NCBI RefSeq assembly: GCF_017497975.1
Contig: NZ_JAGDEL010000027.1
Coordinates: forward strand, 33,703 to 97,702
Origin: Metabacillus bambusae
GTDB lineage: Bacteria; Bacillota; Bacilli; Bacillales; Bacillaceae
DNA length: 64,000 bases
Reading direction: 5' to 3'
In this document: positions 44,855-53,726 of the stretch, piece by piece
Layout: each line of letters begins with the position of its first letter
Numbering within the stretch: position 1 is the stretch's first letter
Notes under the pieces: generated by a model
Told to the model about the DNA's origin: nothing
Databases searched by the model: none
The model's input: the letters and a program-made list of their open reading frames with translations, nothing else
Made by a program: the position numbers and the translations under genes

Positions 44855-45072
44855 AAAATTTTTCTTAATGAGCTAAAGAGTGGTTGAATTCAAAAAGGGG
44901 TTGTCGATGATGCAACTCCTATTCCTAATTTAAGTAAAGTGCAGTTTAGTGGAACATGAAAGATGAAAATCTTTCTCTTCTTTATGTTGTATTTGACACA
45001 TATTGTGCAACATATTCCCTCAAAAGGTTTATTGAAAATTCACCAAATTCGTTGAGTTAAGTTATTTGTATA

Positions 45073-45447
45073 TTATTGACTTGTTCTTCCACTATATCTG
45101 TGTCTATGTGGTGTAGTTCCATCGACAGTGGTAACACCATTAAATTCATGATAATGACCACCATTCGGAAGAGGTATTGCGGGGCCTGTTTTACCACGAA
45201 TTTGATGTCTATGTTTGTCATCAACAGAAGTAAAAGTAAAATAATTGTGTGTGTGTTGTACTCCACTTGAAGCAGGTTCAGTAGTTCCAGTGTACCTGTG
45301 ATTATGTCCTACATCAAAAGAAGTAACTCCTTTAAATTCATGAACATGAACAGGCTTTCCATCCCATGATGTTATATAGAGGTAATGAGAATGCATAGGG
45401 TCTGTTTCATCAGAATGGTGCATGAATCCTGAAATAGGTATTTCCAT
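45073..45447 (-). CDS. ymaF: YmaF-family His-rich protein
   Basis: 124 residues. Four His-rich repeats of about 25-30 residues: DPMHSHYLYI, VGHNHRYTGTTEPASSGVQH, DKHRHQIRGKTGP, GGHYHEFNGVT and TPHRHRYSGRTS. The pattern H-x-H followed by aromatic residues is that of YmaF, a family of unknown function; metal binding is likely from His content. AAAAGGAG precedes the ATG. It is followed by a hairpin-free intergenic stretch and stands alone. Confidence 0.88.
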   Translation of the reverse strand: MEIPISGFMHHSDETDPMHSHYLYITSWDGKPVHVHEFKGVTSFDVGHNHRYTGTTEPASSGVQHTHNYFTFTSVDDKHRHQIRGKTGPAIPLPNGGHYHEFNGVTTVDGTTPHRHRYSGRTSQ

Positions 45448-45509
45448 TAAAAAAACTCCTTTTATTTTTTATTACAGTATTCATATAGGTATTAAAAGGA
45501 GTGGGCATT

Positions 45510-45620
45510 ATGTACAAGAAGAAGTGTTTCATGATAATGAAACTTAAATTAAAAATAACTATAAAACGTGTACTAGGGAAAATTCTACACGTTGAAATGG
45601 AATTGGAAACTGGTGAATAA
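45510..45620 (+). CDS. Small basic protein, 36 residues
   Basis: ATG 45510 has an AAAGGAGTGGGC site at good spacing. The product MYKKKCFMIMKLKLKITIKR is strongly basic with an acidic tail. It reads divergently from ymaF. No family recognised. The rest of 45621-45870 has no further gene. Confidence 0.4.
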   Translation: MYKKKCFMIMKLKLKITIKRVLGKILHVEMELETGE

Positions 45621-45870
45621 TCCAAGTGGGAATTTTTGCGAAATCAAGAAAAATCATAAAAATTGATGAGGAAAATGATTTTGATTAATAATACTTTTCT
45701 TAATATTTGAGTGCAAGAGTTTACGGTCTGAATTATACCATTTGAAATAAGGTTTATCTCTCTAATGCCCGCCCCTCACCCAACCAATCCATAATGAATA
45801 CTCTGTAATAGGCGTATATAGATAACCTGTTATTGATGGACAAAAAACAGAGGAGAGAAGGAAAAACGTC

Positions 45871-46617
45871 ATGAACAATATTACAAATGGAGGATTTGGC
45901 TATATTATTCAACCAGGTGATAATTACTGGCTGTTAGCACAGCGTTATCATACAACTATAGAGGAAATTTTTGCGGTTAATCCTAGAGTGAATCCATATT
46001 ATCTTCGTGTAGGACAACAAATTACCATACCAGTTTCACAACCTTCTTTTCAATATGCACGACAAAATCATTGTATAAGTCAGGCAGCAGTTGATCTAAT
46101 GAGTAATAATCGAAGCCTTTGGGAAGAGCATGTAGCTTGGACAAGAATGACAATTATAAGCCTAACCTTTAAGTTACCAGACATAGATTTTGTTATCGCG
46201 CGTCTTTTGCAAAATGCAACGGATATGGGAGAAATGATTCGACCATTGTATGGGGTTGTTGCAGCTAACAAATATGCTGCTTTGATTAAAGAACATCTAA
46301 TATTTGCTGCTGATCTTGTAAAAGCAGCTCTAGCAGGTGATGAGCAAGCAGCAATGACTGCAGAAAAAAAATGGTATGCCAACGCGGATGAGATTGCAGT
46401 ATTTCTTAGTAGTATTAATCGATTTTTGCCTGAGGAAGAAGTTAGAGCAATGTTCTACCGCCATTTGGATTTAACAAAACAGGAAGCTGTATATATGATA
46501 AAGATGGATTATCAGAAAGATATTGAAATATATGATGAGATTGAAGAACAAGCTAGGGAAATGGCGGACACCATCTCAGAAGCAATGGTGAAATTATATC
46601 CTAATATGTTTAGGTGA
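45871..46617 (+). CDS. LysM-domain protein with helical C-terminal domain
   Basis: 248 residues. One LysM (about 9-55): YIIQPGDNYWLLAQRYHTTI then NPRVNPYYLRVGQQITIPV, a peptidoglycan- or spore-cortex-binding module. No signal peptide is present. The C-terminal 190 residues are helical, with DLVKAALAGDEQAAMTAEKK and VRAMFYRHLDLTKQEAVYMI, a pattern seen in small DUF-type proteins that carry an internal His/Glu region (AAMTAEKKWY). Without secretion signal it may be deposited in the spore coat (inference). GAGAGAAGGA precedes the ATG. Confidence 0.8.
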   Translation: MNNITNGGFGYIIQPGDNYWLLAQRYHTTIEEIFAVNPRVNPYYLRVGQQITIPVSQPSFQYARQNHCISQAAVDLMSNNRSLWEEHVAWTRMTIISLTFKLPDIDFVIARLLQNATDMGEMIRPLYGVVAANKYAALIKEHLIFAADLVKAALAGDEQAAMTAEKKWYANADEIAVFLSSINRFLPEEEVRAMFYRHLDLTKQEAVYMIKMDYQKDIEIYDEIEEQAREMADTISEAMVKLYPNMFR

Positions 46618-46775
46618 AAATCTCATAGCTAAAGTAGTGGGGATTTTTGGCTTTATGCTCTTACCAACAGCTTTTGCTCTTTCAAGTCCTTCACCTGTTC
46701 TGACAGCTTTTATCACGTATTACCCGACGCTTCTTTAAGGGGCGCCTTTTTGGGGGTTGTTGGACAGAAACAAAT
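46618..46775. other. Short intergenic stretch with a candidate hairpin
   Basis: A possible terminator lies near 46715-46755 (GACGCTTC...GGGGCGCC then TTTTT). Nothing else was seen. Confidence 0.4.
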
Positions 46776-46820
46776 AAAACGGGAAAACCCTTATATATGA
46801 CAAGGATTTTCCCGTTTCTT
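46776..46820. terminator. Hairpin, probably bidirectional terminator
   Basis: AAACGGGAAAACCCTT pairs with AAGGATTTTCCCGTTT (one bulge), bordered by A/T runs on both sides. Confidence 0.7.
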
Positions 46821-46826
46821 ATTGTA

Positions 46827-46868
46827 TGGAGCATAGGGGGCTCGAACCCCTGACCTCTCCGCTGCCAG
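46827..46868 (-). repeat. Half tRNA-Ala(GGC): attachment-site footprint
   Basis: On the minus strand the bases run from an anticodon loop CTGGCAG (GGC anticodon) through stem CGGAG, variable AGGTC, a perfect T-arm AGGGG-TTCGAGC-CCCCT and acceptor strand ATGCTCC plus A. The 5' half is absent: the bases before the loop do not pair with CGGAG. Acceptor position 70 is U, which fits the G3-U70 alanine identity. This is the product of integrase-mediated insertion at tRNA-Ala. Sequence next to it has GTGTGAC repeats (46987, 47009) that could be arm sites. Confidence 0.8.
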
Positions 46869-47260
46869 TGTGGAATGTATAATTTCCTCTAGTATCCTAG
46901 AATGTTCAGAAATGGCTTTATATCAAGGTTTTTGAAGGTATTATACTTCTGATATGAACTGTGGTTTCCCTTAGTTTTCTATAATGTGTGACCAAAATGT
47001 TACCAGAGTGTGACTGGTATTTTAGTGTTGAAAATGTATTTGTTGCATAGAAAAAAGCAAGGTTTTGAGATGTGATAGTATGCCAAAAGTAGGATTAACT
47101 TATTTTTTTTGTTTTTGGACCGATTGATAAAAAGGAATTAAGCGGTCCAAATAGTAATGCGATGGAAATAGTATTTGTAGATTAGTGAAAATAAAGTATG
47201 TGAGCCTAGGAGGAAATTCAAAAGGGTTCCGTTTTCGGGTGCTTTCTTAATAAATGACAC
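46869..47260. other. Region next to the half-tRNA, no gene called
   Basis: About 390 bases of AT-rich sequence with the GTGTGAC repeats and a dispersed-repeat piece at 47222-47260. No integrase or phage gene is visible, so any former element has been lost. Confidence 0.4.
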
Positions 47261-47300
47261 AAGAAAAGACGTGTGAATTGGCATACGTCTTTTCTCTTTA
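47261..47300 (+). terminator. Hairpin within the repeat-rich gap
   Basis: AGAAAAGACGT (47262-47272) pairs with ACGTCTTTTCT (47285-47295), followed by CTTTATTT. No gene of its own lies nearby; the 67-codon plus frame here is not supported. Confidence 0.6.
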
Positions 47301-47454
47301 TTTATCAAGGTTTGTTCAGAATTTCTTTAACTTTGACATAACACTTGACAGTATTTTTATGATGGACAATAAGTATTGTACAATTAAAGAGTGCCAAACC
47401 TACAGTCAATTTCAGTGCCGTTTTGAGTACCATTATTATATATCCTTCTTCAAC

Positions 47455-47545
47455 TAACAGGGCAGTTTAGTGGAAGAATCGTCTTTAGCTCTTATTCAAT
47501 AATCGGGCCATATAGTTTAATAAAGGGATTTAGTAAACAACTTTT
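47455..47545. repeat. Dispersed-repeat family copy
   Basis: CAGGGCAGTTTAGTGGAAGA, then TTATTCAATAATCGGGCC and AGTTTAATAAAGGG. These are the conserved words of the family also seen at 44938, 47222, 51062, 51188, 51811 and 56745. Confidence 0.5.
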
Positions 47546-47595
47546 TTTGTCACGTAATTTTTGGTTCCATCATGCGTGCGTCCTCAAATCAAAAT

Positions 47596-47866
47596 TCATG
47601 TGTGTCCATGACTGTCTTTGTATCTATAATACGGTGAATGGGCTGTCTCAGCTTATTTTATTTTTGCATTATATTGGATGTCACGCCTAATTGCTTCCTG
47701 CATACTGAAAGTCTCTGCTTACTCCTCCTCTTCATGAGGAACAAGCCAGTCACGTGCATAAATTTGAAAGTCCATTAAAATTTTCCCAACTTATAATCGT
47801 TCACCCAAAGGTGAGCCTGTAATGTATATCTAAACATTTCCTTCGTATTCAAAACGTATACTCCCT
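47596..47866 (-). pseudogene. Decayed reading frame with several in-frame stops
   Basis: One minus-strand frame reads, with interspersed stops, SIRFEYEGNV / IYITGSPLGERL / VGKILMDFQIYARDWLVPHE / AETFSMQEAIRRDIQYNAK / AETAHSPYYRYKDSHGHT. The uninterrupted segments are protein-like and share one frame, so this looks like a dead gene. No family was recognised. Together with repeats it fills the gap before cls. Confidence 0.4.
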
Positions 47867-47911
47867 ACACAGTTTGTACATGTTAAGAGAAAAACAAGGG
47901 AGGGATTTCAG

Positions 47912-49405
47912 TTGGAGTGGATTTTTGGTCTATATCTATTTAATGCACTATTTATGTTATTCATTGCAATTTGGGAAGTTCGTCGGCCTGCCAAGGCTTT
48001 GAATTGGATAATAATCGTCCTTATTTTACCTGTCATTGGTTTCTGGCTATATCTTAGCATATCAAATCCTAAGCTTATTCATCGGAAAAGATTGACTTCT
48101 TCTCAAAATGAGTCTGACAAATTACCTGATACATATAGTGATTCAGCATCGGTAATCGCCGATGCTTTACGACATTTCACTGTACATGGGCTTCGATTCG
48201 GCCAAGTCCAAGTACTGAACAATGGAATAGCAAAGTATGAACAACTCATCGAATCCTTACAAAAAGCCCAAAAAACCATTGATCTGGAATATTACATCTA
48301 TCGAAATGACCAAATTGGTAATTGCATCACAGAGCTGCTGATCGAAAAAGCAGTAAACGGAGTGCGGGTTCGTTTTATTAGAGATGGTTGGGGGAGTAAA
48401 AAATTTCCGCGTCAAAAAATCCTTCAGATGGTAGAAGCAGGGATAGAATGCCGAACAATATTTCCTTTACACTTTCCCTGGATTTTGTCCAATTGGAATT
48501 ATCGGGATCATTGTAAGATTGTCACGGTCGACGGAAAGAAAGCTTTTACTGGTGGCATGAACGTAGGATATGAATATACAGGATTGAAGCCCGTCGTTGG
48601 CTTTTGGCGGGACACTCATTTGCAAATCATAGGAGAAGCATCAGTCGATTTACAGACTGTCTTTGACATTCATTGGAATATTGCTGTGCCGGAACGAATA
48701 AAATCGAAAACAAATCTGAAAACAAAATCTAATGTAACGAAAATCAATCCAATCGGAAAAGTAGACCTTTCCAGATGGTCGGCCGAATTGGGGTCAGAGT
48801 TGAGCAACATAGATGATAAAGAGATGGACGTATACCCAAAGACAGGGACATTGCAAAAAGCGTACATCCATACGTTGGAAGGAAACCCTGGAATTCCTAC
48901 TCCAGTTATTCGTCAAGCTTACTTTATATGTATAACACAGGCGACCAAGACTATTGATATAACAACACCCTACTTTATACCGGAAACAGATATTATCATG
49001 GCATTAAAGACAGCTGTGGCCCGTGGTGTGCACGTAAGATTGCTGGTTCCTCACCACATTGATCAAAAAATCGTGGGCTTTGCAAGCCGTACCTATTACG
49101 GGGAACTTATAGAAGCTGGAGTCAAAATCTACCAGTACGACAAAGGAATGTTACATGCGAAGGTGATAATCATAGATGAGGAGATTGCAGAAGTAGGCTC
49201 AGCAAACTATGATATGAGAAGTTTTCGCCTGAATTATGAGGTGTGTCAAGTCATGTACAGTGCTGATGTGGCGAGGGAACTCACAGAGCAGTTCGAACGC
49301 GATCTTACTGATTCTTTACCATTAAGAATTGAAGACTTGCTGCAACGATCCCTGACCGAGCGCATTATTGAACACGGTGCTCGCCTGCTTTCTCCATTAT
49401 TATAA
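47912..49405 (+). CDS. cls: Cardiolipin synthase (phospholipase D family)
   Basis: Condenses two phosphatidylglycerol molecules to cardiolipin and glycerol in the membrane. 497 residues. Two N-terminal membrane segments (about 3-22 and 33-53), then two PLD domains. HKD motif 1 is HCKIVTVDGKKAFTGGMNVG near 200; motif 2 is HAKVIIIDEEIAEVGSANYD near 414. The start is TTG at 47912 with AAGGGAGGG. The gene is alone, ending before a strong terminator at 49500. Other PLD functions are unlikely given the transmembrane hairpin and length. Confidence 0.95.
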   Translation: MEWIFGLYLFNALFMLFIAIWEVRRPAKALNWIIIVLILPVIGFWLYLSISNPKLIHRKRLTSSQNESDKLPDTYSDSASVIADALRHFTVHGLRFGQVQVLNNGIAKYEQLIESLQKAQKTIDLEYYIYRNDQIGNCITELLIEKAVNGVRVRFIRDGWGSKKFPRQKILQMVEAGIECRTIFPLHFPWILSNWNYRDHCKIVTVDGKKAFTGGMNVGYEYTGLKPVVGFWRDTHLQIIGEASVDLQTVFDIHWNIAVPERIKSKTNLKTKSNVTKINPIGKVDLSRWSAELGSELSNIDDKEMDVYPKTGTLQKAYIHTLEGNPGIPTPVIRQAYFICITQATKTIDITTPYFIPETDIIMALKTAVARGVHVRLLVPHHIDQKIVGFASRTYYGELIEAGVKIYQYDKGMLHAKVIIIDEEIAEVGSANYDMRSFRLNYEVCQVMYSADVARELTEQFERDLTDSLPLRIEDLLQRSLTERIIEHGARLLSPLL

Positions 49406-49499
49406 GTTGATGTATCCTGTTTTTATTGTTCTAGCTTAAATCTAGATTTAAAAAATTTCATTGGCTTTAAAATATTTCTGATTTATTTGAAAAAAGTCG

Positions 49500-49540
49500 A
49501 AAACCCGTGTTAGAAGAACTTCTATCGTGGGTTTTTTTTA
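49500..49540 (+). terminator. Terminator of cls
   Basis: AAACCCGTGTTAGAAG pairs with CTTCTATCGTGGGTTT, followed by TTTTTTATT. Confidence 0.88.
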
Positions 49541-49642
49541 TTTACGATGGTAATTCATTACTAAAAAACGGTAATCCTAAAAAGACAGCTCAAAGTGTTT
49601 GAATTCAAAAATATCTGTTACTTTTTAATTTAAATAAAAGGG

Positions 49643-50221
49643 ATGATATCAATAGATAATATATTTGAAAATTTTAAGGAAATACGTTTATTAGAGGATA
49701 AACTGTACCTTTTAGAATTAAATAATTGGCTAAAGAATGAATTTTTAACTTGGGAATGGTGGATATTAGTTGGTTTTTTAGTTGTGCCTTGGATTATATG
49801 GTCTAAACTCGTTAAACGAGACATTATTTTAGAAATTTTGTTGTTTGGTACCATAATTATCATAACAACAACCTTATTAGATGTAGTTGGCTTACAATAT
49901 AGGTTTTGGGATTATCCAATTGCATTCCTACCTATTATTCCTAGGGCCTTTCCCTTTGATTTTTCAATGATACCTGTAGCTTACATGTTGTTATATCAAT
50001 ATTTTAGAACATGGAAATTTTTTATAATCGCACAAATCACTATGGCACTAACATACGCCTTTATTGGTGAACCTTTTTCCGAGTGGGTCGAACTTGTTTA
50101 TTATTTTGAGTGGAGATATAGTTATTCATTCATATATTACATCATCGTTGGTATTGGAACTCGAGCTTTAATACTAAAACTAGCCTCTTTATCTAAACTT
50201 CAAGATCTTACAACTAAGTAA
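49643..50221 (+). CDS. CBO0543-family membrane protein
   Basis: 192 residues with five hydrophobic segments, e.g. WWILVGFLVVPWIIW and LLFGTIIIITTTLLDVVG. The conserved motif W-x-Y-P-I and the sequence RFWDYPIAFLPIIPRAFPFD fit the CBO0543 family of small spore-forming Firmicutes membrane proteins. Function unknown. ATG 49643 has AAAGGGATGA nearby. It is eight bases plus a ribosome binding site before the yetF-like gene, with which it is cotranscribed. Confidence 0.75.
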   Translation: MISIDNIFENFKEIRLLEDKLYLLELNNWLKNEFLTWEWWILVGFLVVPWIIWSKLVKRDIILEILLFGTIIIITTTLLDVVGLQYRFWDYPIAFLPIIPRAFPFDFSMIPVAYMLLYQYFRTWKFFIIAQITMALTYAFIGEPFSEWVELVYYFEWRYSYSFIYYIIVGIGTRALILKLASLSKLQDLTTK

Positions 50222-50244
50222 AATTTAAATTGGAGGAAAAAACT

Positions 50245-50928
50245 TTGGAAGAAGTTAATATTGGTTTACTGACGATCAAAGTCATAGTAGGTTTTGTCAC
50301 CTTATTTTTTATTATTATCATAACAGGAAGAACATCCATCTCTCAGTTAACCCCGTTTCACTTAGTTTTTGTGTTAGTACTTGGAGATTTTTTAGGAAAT
50401 ACCATTTATGAAGATAAGGTAAGGACTTTTCACTTCTTATATGCCATCGGATTGTGGACGCTTCTCATGTTGGGGATAGAGTTTATGACTCTAAAAAATA
50501 AATCGACACGTTCTCTCTTATTAGGCGATCCCAACATCATCATTAGGGATGGTTTCATGGATCGAAAGTTACTTAAAAAGAACAAATTGGATGTAAATCA
50601 AGTTTTGAGTATACTTCGACAAAATAATGTTTTTTCAGTTCGCGAAGTCAAATACGGTATATTGGAAACTAATGGGCAAATAAGTATATTATTAAAATCG
50701 AAGTATCAAAAACCAGACAAGCAAGATCTCAATCTTCCAGAAAGTCCAGTTTACCTCCCAACATCGTTAATTCTAGATGGGGAAATTTTATGGGATAATT
50801 TACATGAACTCGGATTTGATCAACAGTGGTTAGATAACCAATTAACTACCAACGGATATGATAATGTAAAGCGTATATTCTACGCAGATTGGCGAGAGAG
50901 TGAAGGCATACATATAAGTCCAAAATAA
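50245..50928 (+). CDS. yetF: YetF/DUF421-family membrane protein
   Basis: 227 residues. Three hydrophobic segments in the first 85 residues, then two small alpha/beta domains typical of DUF421: ITGRTSISQLTPFHLVFVLV and GDFLGNTIYEDKVRTFHFLY, then SLLLGDPNIIIRDGFMDRKL and NNVFSVREVKYGILETNGQI. Functions of the family in spores or persistence are unclear. Start: TTG 50245 has GGAGG at eight bases; a TTG at 50230 lies inside the site. Cotranscribed with the preceding gene. Confidence 0.85.
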   Translation: MEEVNIGLLTIKVIVGFVTLFFIIIITGRTSISQLTPFHLVFVLVLGDFLGNTIYEDKVRTFHFLYAIGLWTLLMLGIEFMTLKNKSTRSLLLGDPNIIIRDGFMDRKLLKKNKLDVNQVLSILRQNNVFSVREVKYGILETNGQISILLKSKYQKPDKQDLNLPESPVYLPTSLILDGEILWDNLHELGFDQQWLDNQLTTNGYDNVKRIFYADWRESEGIHISPK

Positions 50929-51348
50929 AATTTGTTAGGATAGGAGCATATCAATTTTCTTGGTGAATATAATGTGGATTTAATAATAAGATTCACCGTT
51001 TATAAAAAAGATGAACCAGAGAATCCATTTTAAGAATTTATCTGATAAGGTGTTTGTTACTCTTTGGTCTTCCACAATCGGGCGCTTTTCTTTAATAAGA
51101 AGGCGTCGTTTTTTAATCAATCAGATTCTGGAGCAACACATTTAAATTGGAGTTATATTAAGGTGTAGAAGAGATTGTGAAGGATTCTGCTTAAACTATC
51201 GGGTGCTTTACTTCAATAAGGAGTAAGGCATTTTTTATTCCACTAACGGTGCAGGATAATTTAAGAAGAACTTGATTTGTTGGATTAAATCGTTGAAGAA
51301 TAAATTGTTTTCTTATGTATTATTCTATAATAAAAAGGAGTGAATTAT
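50929..51348. other. Repeat-rich gap
   Basis: Two copies of the dispersed-repeat family: about 51062-51145 (CAATCGGGCGCTTTTCTTTA, then AAGGCGTCGTTTTTTAATC) and about 51188-51290 (CTATCGGGTGCTTTACTTCA, TAAGGCATTTTTTATTCC, ACTAACGGTGCAGGATAA). Both have the shape of a hairpin with a T-run, so they might act as terminators. No gene is seen. Confidence 0.5.
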
Positions 51349-51810
51349 TTGGATAAGCATCATATTAGAAAAGTAATAGGAATTCTTGTTTTATTTACTA
51401 TATTTATGTGTTGTTTGACAGTGATTAATATAGAAATATCAGCCGAAAAGATAGACACAAAATTAGTACGTGTGAATAAAACAGCTTCGGATAATGGAAT
51501 TACATTTACAATTGGTGATGCTGTTAAAGAAGGACACGAACGAATATCACTTGAATATGTTATAGAAACTGAACAAAACATTAACATTCAAAATGATGAC
51601 ATTTTTGGAAAGCCAGAAATTTATATCAATGGTAAATGGATTAATCAAAGTATGAATTGGAATGTAGAGAAAATAGGAGAAAATAAATACAAAGGTCTAA
51701 TACATATTAACCCAGAATACGAACTCCCAAATAACTATGATGTTAAGTTTGGATTTTATCAAATTTTAAATCAATCAGGTAGATGGGAGATAGAGTTTTC
51801 ATTTAAATAA
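51349..51810 (+). CDS. Hypothetical exported protein, DUF4179-like
   Basis: 153 residues. An N-terminal hydrophobic helix (VIGILVLFTIFMCCLTVINI) acts as signal or anchor, followed by a beta-rich domain: VRVNKTASDNGITFTIGDAV and ISLEYVIETEQNINIQNDDI, ending in GRWEIEFSFK. The pattern recalls the extracellular part of DUF4179 anti-sigma-like proteins, but at low similarity. The start is TTG 51349 with AAAAGGAG at eight bases (a GTG at 51340 overlaps the site). Function unknown; it lies just after repeat copies. Confidence 0.65.
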   Translation: MDKHHIRKVIGILVLFTIFMCCLTVINIEISAEKIDTKLVRVNKTASDNGITFTIGDAVKEGHERISLEYVIETEQNINIQNDDIFGKPEIYINGKWINQSMNWNVEKIGENKYKGLIHINPEYELPNNYDVKFGFYQILNQSGRWEIEFSFK

Positions 51811-51910
51811 TTTTTTCTTGAACTAACGGGTGCTAATGTTGAAGATCCAGCTGCCATTTGGCGGCTTTTTCTTATTGAACTAAATGGCAGGATAGTTGAA
51901 GATTAGTTAT
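51811..51910. repeat. Dispersed-repeat family copy
   Basis: CTTGAACTAACGGGTGCTAA, then GCCATTTGGCGGCTTTTT hairpin and TTATTGAACTAAATGGCAGG. It follows the stop codon of the preceding gene by about ten bases. Confidence 0.6.
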
Positions 51911-52059
51911 AATATATGGATATCAAATATAGCTGTATAAGGTGCTTTAGCTGGATAATGAACCGAAGGAATTCAAGATGATGGGACGAAGACCCATGGG
52001 AGATAAATTAAGTATTGACTGATGTTCTATCTAAAGTTAAAATCTAATTATAAGAAAAA

Positions 52060-52086
52060 TGAACCAAAGGACCGTATGGTGAACCA
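52060..52086. promoter_or_regulatory. Candidate IclR operator 1 (before and overlapping the iclR-type gene leader)
   Basis: TGAACC at 52060-52065 and TGAACC at 52080-52085 are 20 bases apart, with AAAGGACCGTATGG between. A 27-base site at 52828 has the same two words at the same spacing and a similar core (GACGGTTCGTCTAG). Another TGAACC lies at 51959. Location suggests autoregulation. Confidence 0.7.
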
Positions 52087-52098
52087 GGGAGTTTTTAT

Positions 52099-52803
52099 AT
52101 GGAAAATGTTCGCTCAGTAGAAAGAGCTTTAGAGTTACTAGAATGCTTCTCAGAGGTACATGAGGAAATAGGGTTGTCGGAATTATCTCGTTCTCTTGCC
52201 TTACCTAAAGCTACAGTATTACGTTTGGCACGTACTTTACAAAGTAAGGGTTATCTATTTCAAAATGATGAAAATCACACATATCGTTTAGGCTCAAAAG
52301 TATTGGGGCTAAGCAATGTCTTTCTGACTAATCTTGATTTTCGTAAAGTTGCCTTACCATTTATGAAGGGACTACGTGATAAAACTCAAGAGACTGTTGC
52401 GCTCTTTGTTGTAAGCGATAACAAACGTATGTGTGTAGAGCGTGTAGAAAGCCATCATACTTTGCAACCGGCTATAAGAATTGGGGAACATGTGTCACTA
52501 GAACGAGGATCAGCTAGTAAGCTTCTAGTTGTTTATCAAAAAATAAGTCCGTTTATAGAAAGCATTGATCCTGAAGAAATACAACAAATCTTCAATCAAG
52601 GATTTGCTGCAAGTATTGAAGAACGGGAACAAGGTCTGGCTTCTATATCTGCACCTATTTATAATAACAAAGGACAGACAATTGCTGCGTTATGTATAAC
52701 AGGCTCAGCATTTAGATTTACCAAAGAAAAAATAGAAAATCATATAAATGAAATTCTTGCTACTGCAAAACAAATTTCTTACCAACTTGGGTATCTAGAT
52801 TGA
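52099..52803 (+). CDS. IclR-family transcriptional regulator
   Basis: 234 residues: N-terminal winged helix (ALELLECFSEVHEEIGLSEL, then LARTLQSKGYLFQNDENHTY) and a C-terminal GAF-like effector domain (about 75-230) with DKTQETVALFVVSDNKRMCV and GERGSASKLLVV; the conserved motif SISAPIYNNKGQTIAALCITG is a family hallmark. AGGGAG at 52086 precedes ATG 52099. It is first in a gene set with an aldolase, a dehydrogenase and a citrate transporter, and operators flank it. The effector is probably a carboxylic acid intermediate (inference). Confidence 0.95.
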   Translation: MENVRSVERALELLECFSEVHEEIGLSELSRSLALPKATVLRLARTLQSKGYLFQNDENHTYRLGSKVLGLSNVFLTNLDFRKVALPFMKGLRDKTQETVALFVVSDNKRMCVERVESHHTLQPAIRIGEHVSLERGSASKLLVVYQKISPFIESIDPEEIQQIFNQGFAASIEEREQGLASISAPIYNNKGQTIAALCITGSAFRFTKEKIENHINEILATAKQISYQLGYLD

Positions 52804-52827
52804 TACCCAAAACTTATATTCCGCATA

Positions 52828-52854
52828 TGAACCGACGGTTCGTCTAGTGAACCA
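52828..52854. promoter_or_regulatory. Candidate IclR operator 2 (promoter of the aldolase operon)
   Basis: TGAACC at 52828-52833 and 52848-52853, with GAACCGACGGTTC at 52829-52841 as a perfect inverted repeat. Same 20-base spacing as operator 1. The RraA-like gene starts 160 bases downstream. Confidence 0.7.
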
Positions 52855-53013
52855 ATCCTTTGTTCTGATAATCGTGTTTAAACGAAAAAAGAAGGGTTTC
52901 GATAATATTATTAGCTTATAAATTGAGATCTATTTAAGAAAAAGAGGGGATTTGTCACTCCTTTAATTAAAGGGTGATTTAAATAAATTTTAACAAATAA
53001 GAGGTGTATAGCT

Positions 53014-53709
53014 ATGAGTACTTTAAAAAATAATGTAAAACCAGCACTTTTACCTGAAGAAGTTATTCAAAGAGCAAAACGTCTTAACACCACGCTCTTA
53101 TCGGATGCAATGGGATGTACTGGTGCAATGGATTACAAAATAAAACCAGTAGCTGCAGGTATGAGGGTTGTAGGAACTGCTATGACAGTGAATATGAGAC
53201 CTGGAGATAATCTATTTCTTCATCAAGCGATTTATTCTGGAGAAGAAGGTTATGTAATAGTTGCAGATGGAAAGGGCCATACGGAAAATGCTTATCTTGG
53301 AGAATTAATGGCAGGAGCCGCAAAAGCAGTTGGACTTGAAGGTATAATCATTGACGGATTGGTACGAGATAAGGAAGCACTTAGCGAGTTGAATCTCCCT
53401 ATCTTTGCAAAAGGGTTTATTCCTAACGGTCCTTTCAAAGATGGTCCAGGTGAGTTTAATACCCCTATCTCTTGTGGAGGAGTGTCCGTACATCCAGGAG
53501 ATTTAATACTTGGTGATGATGATGGTGTCATTGTTGTTCCAAAAGACAAAATTGACGATGCATTTGCAAAGGCAGAGAAAAAGCTAGCTTATGAGAAGGA
53601 TCGCATGGAAGTTATCGCAGAATACGAAAAAAATCGCAAGCAAGGCATGACAGACGGAACCATTGAACCATCTTGGTTAAAAGCAAAGATGGCAACATTC
53701 AGACTATAA
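53014..53709 (+). CDS. RraA-like aldolase (HMG/CHA aldolase family)
   Basis: 231 residues. The RraA/MenG-like fold shows TTLLSDAMGCTGAMD, VVGTAMTVNMRPGDNLFLHQ, GELMAGAAKAVGLEGIIIDG with catalytic Asp in DGLVRDKE, and GGVSVHPGDLILGDDDGVIV. Such proteins are Mg2+-dependent aldolases that split 4-hydroxy-4-methyl-2-oxoglutarate or 4-carboxy-4-hydroxy-2-oxoadipate to pyruvate and pyruvate/oxaloacetate. RNase E inhibition (RraA proper) is a proteobacterial role and unlikely here. AAGAGGTG precedes the ATG. It is followed after 17 bases by a dehydrogenase gene. Confidence 0.85.
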   Translation: MSTLKNNVKPALLPEEVIQRAKRLNTTLLSDAMGCTGAMDYKIKPVAAGMRVVGTAMTVNMRPGDNLFLHQAIYSGEEGYVIVADGKGHTENAYLGELMAGAAKAVGLEGIIIDGLVRDKEALSELNLPIFAKGFIPNGPFKDGPGEFNTPISCGGVSVHPGDLILGDDDGVIVVPKDKIDDAFAKAEKKLAYEKDRMEVIAEYEKNRKQGMTDGTIEPSWLKAKMATFRL

Positions 53710-53726
53710 GATTGGTGGAACTTAAA

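Noticed and set aside
47254..47457. 67-codon plus-strand frame
   Set aside because: Runs through a terminator hairpin and has no binding site.
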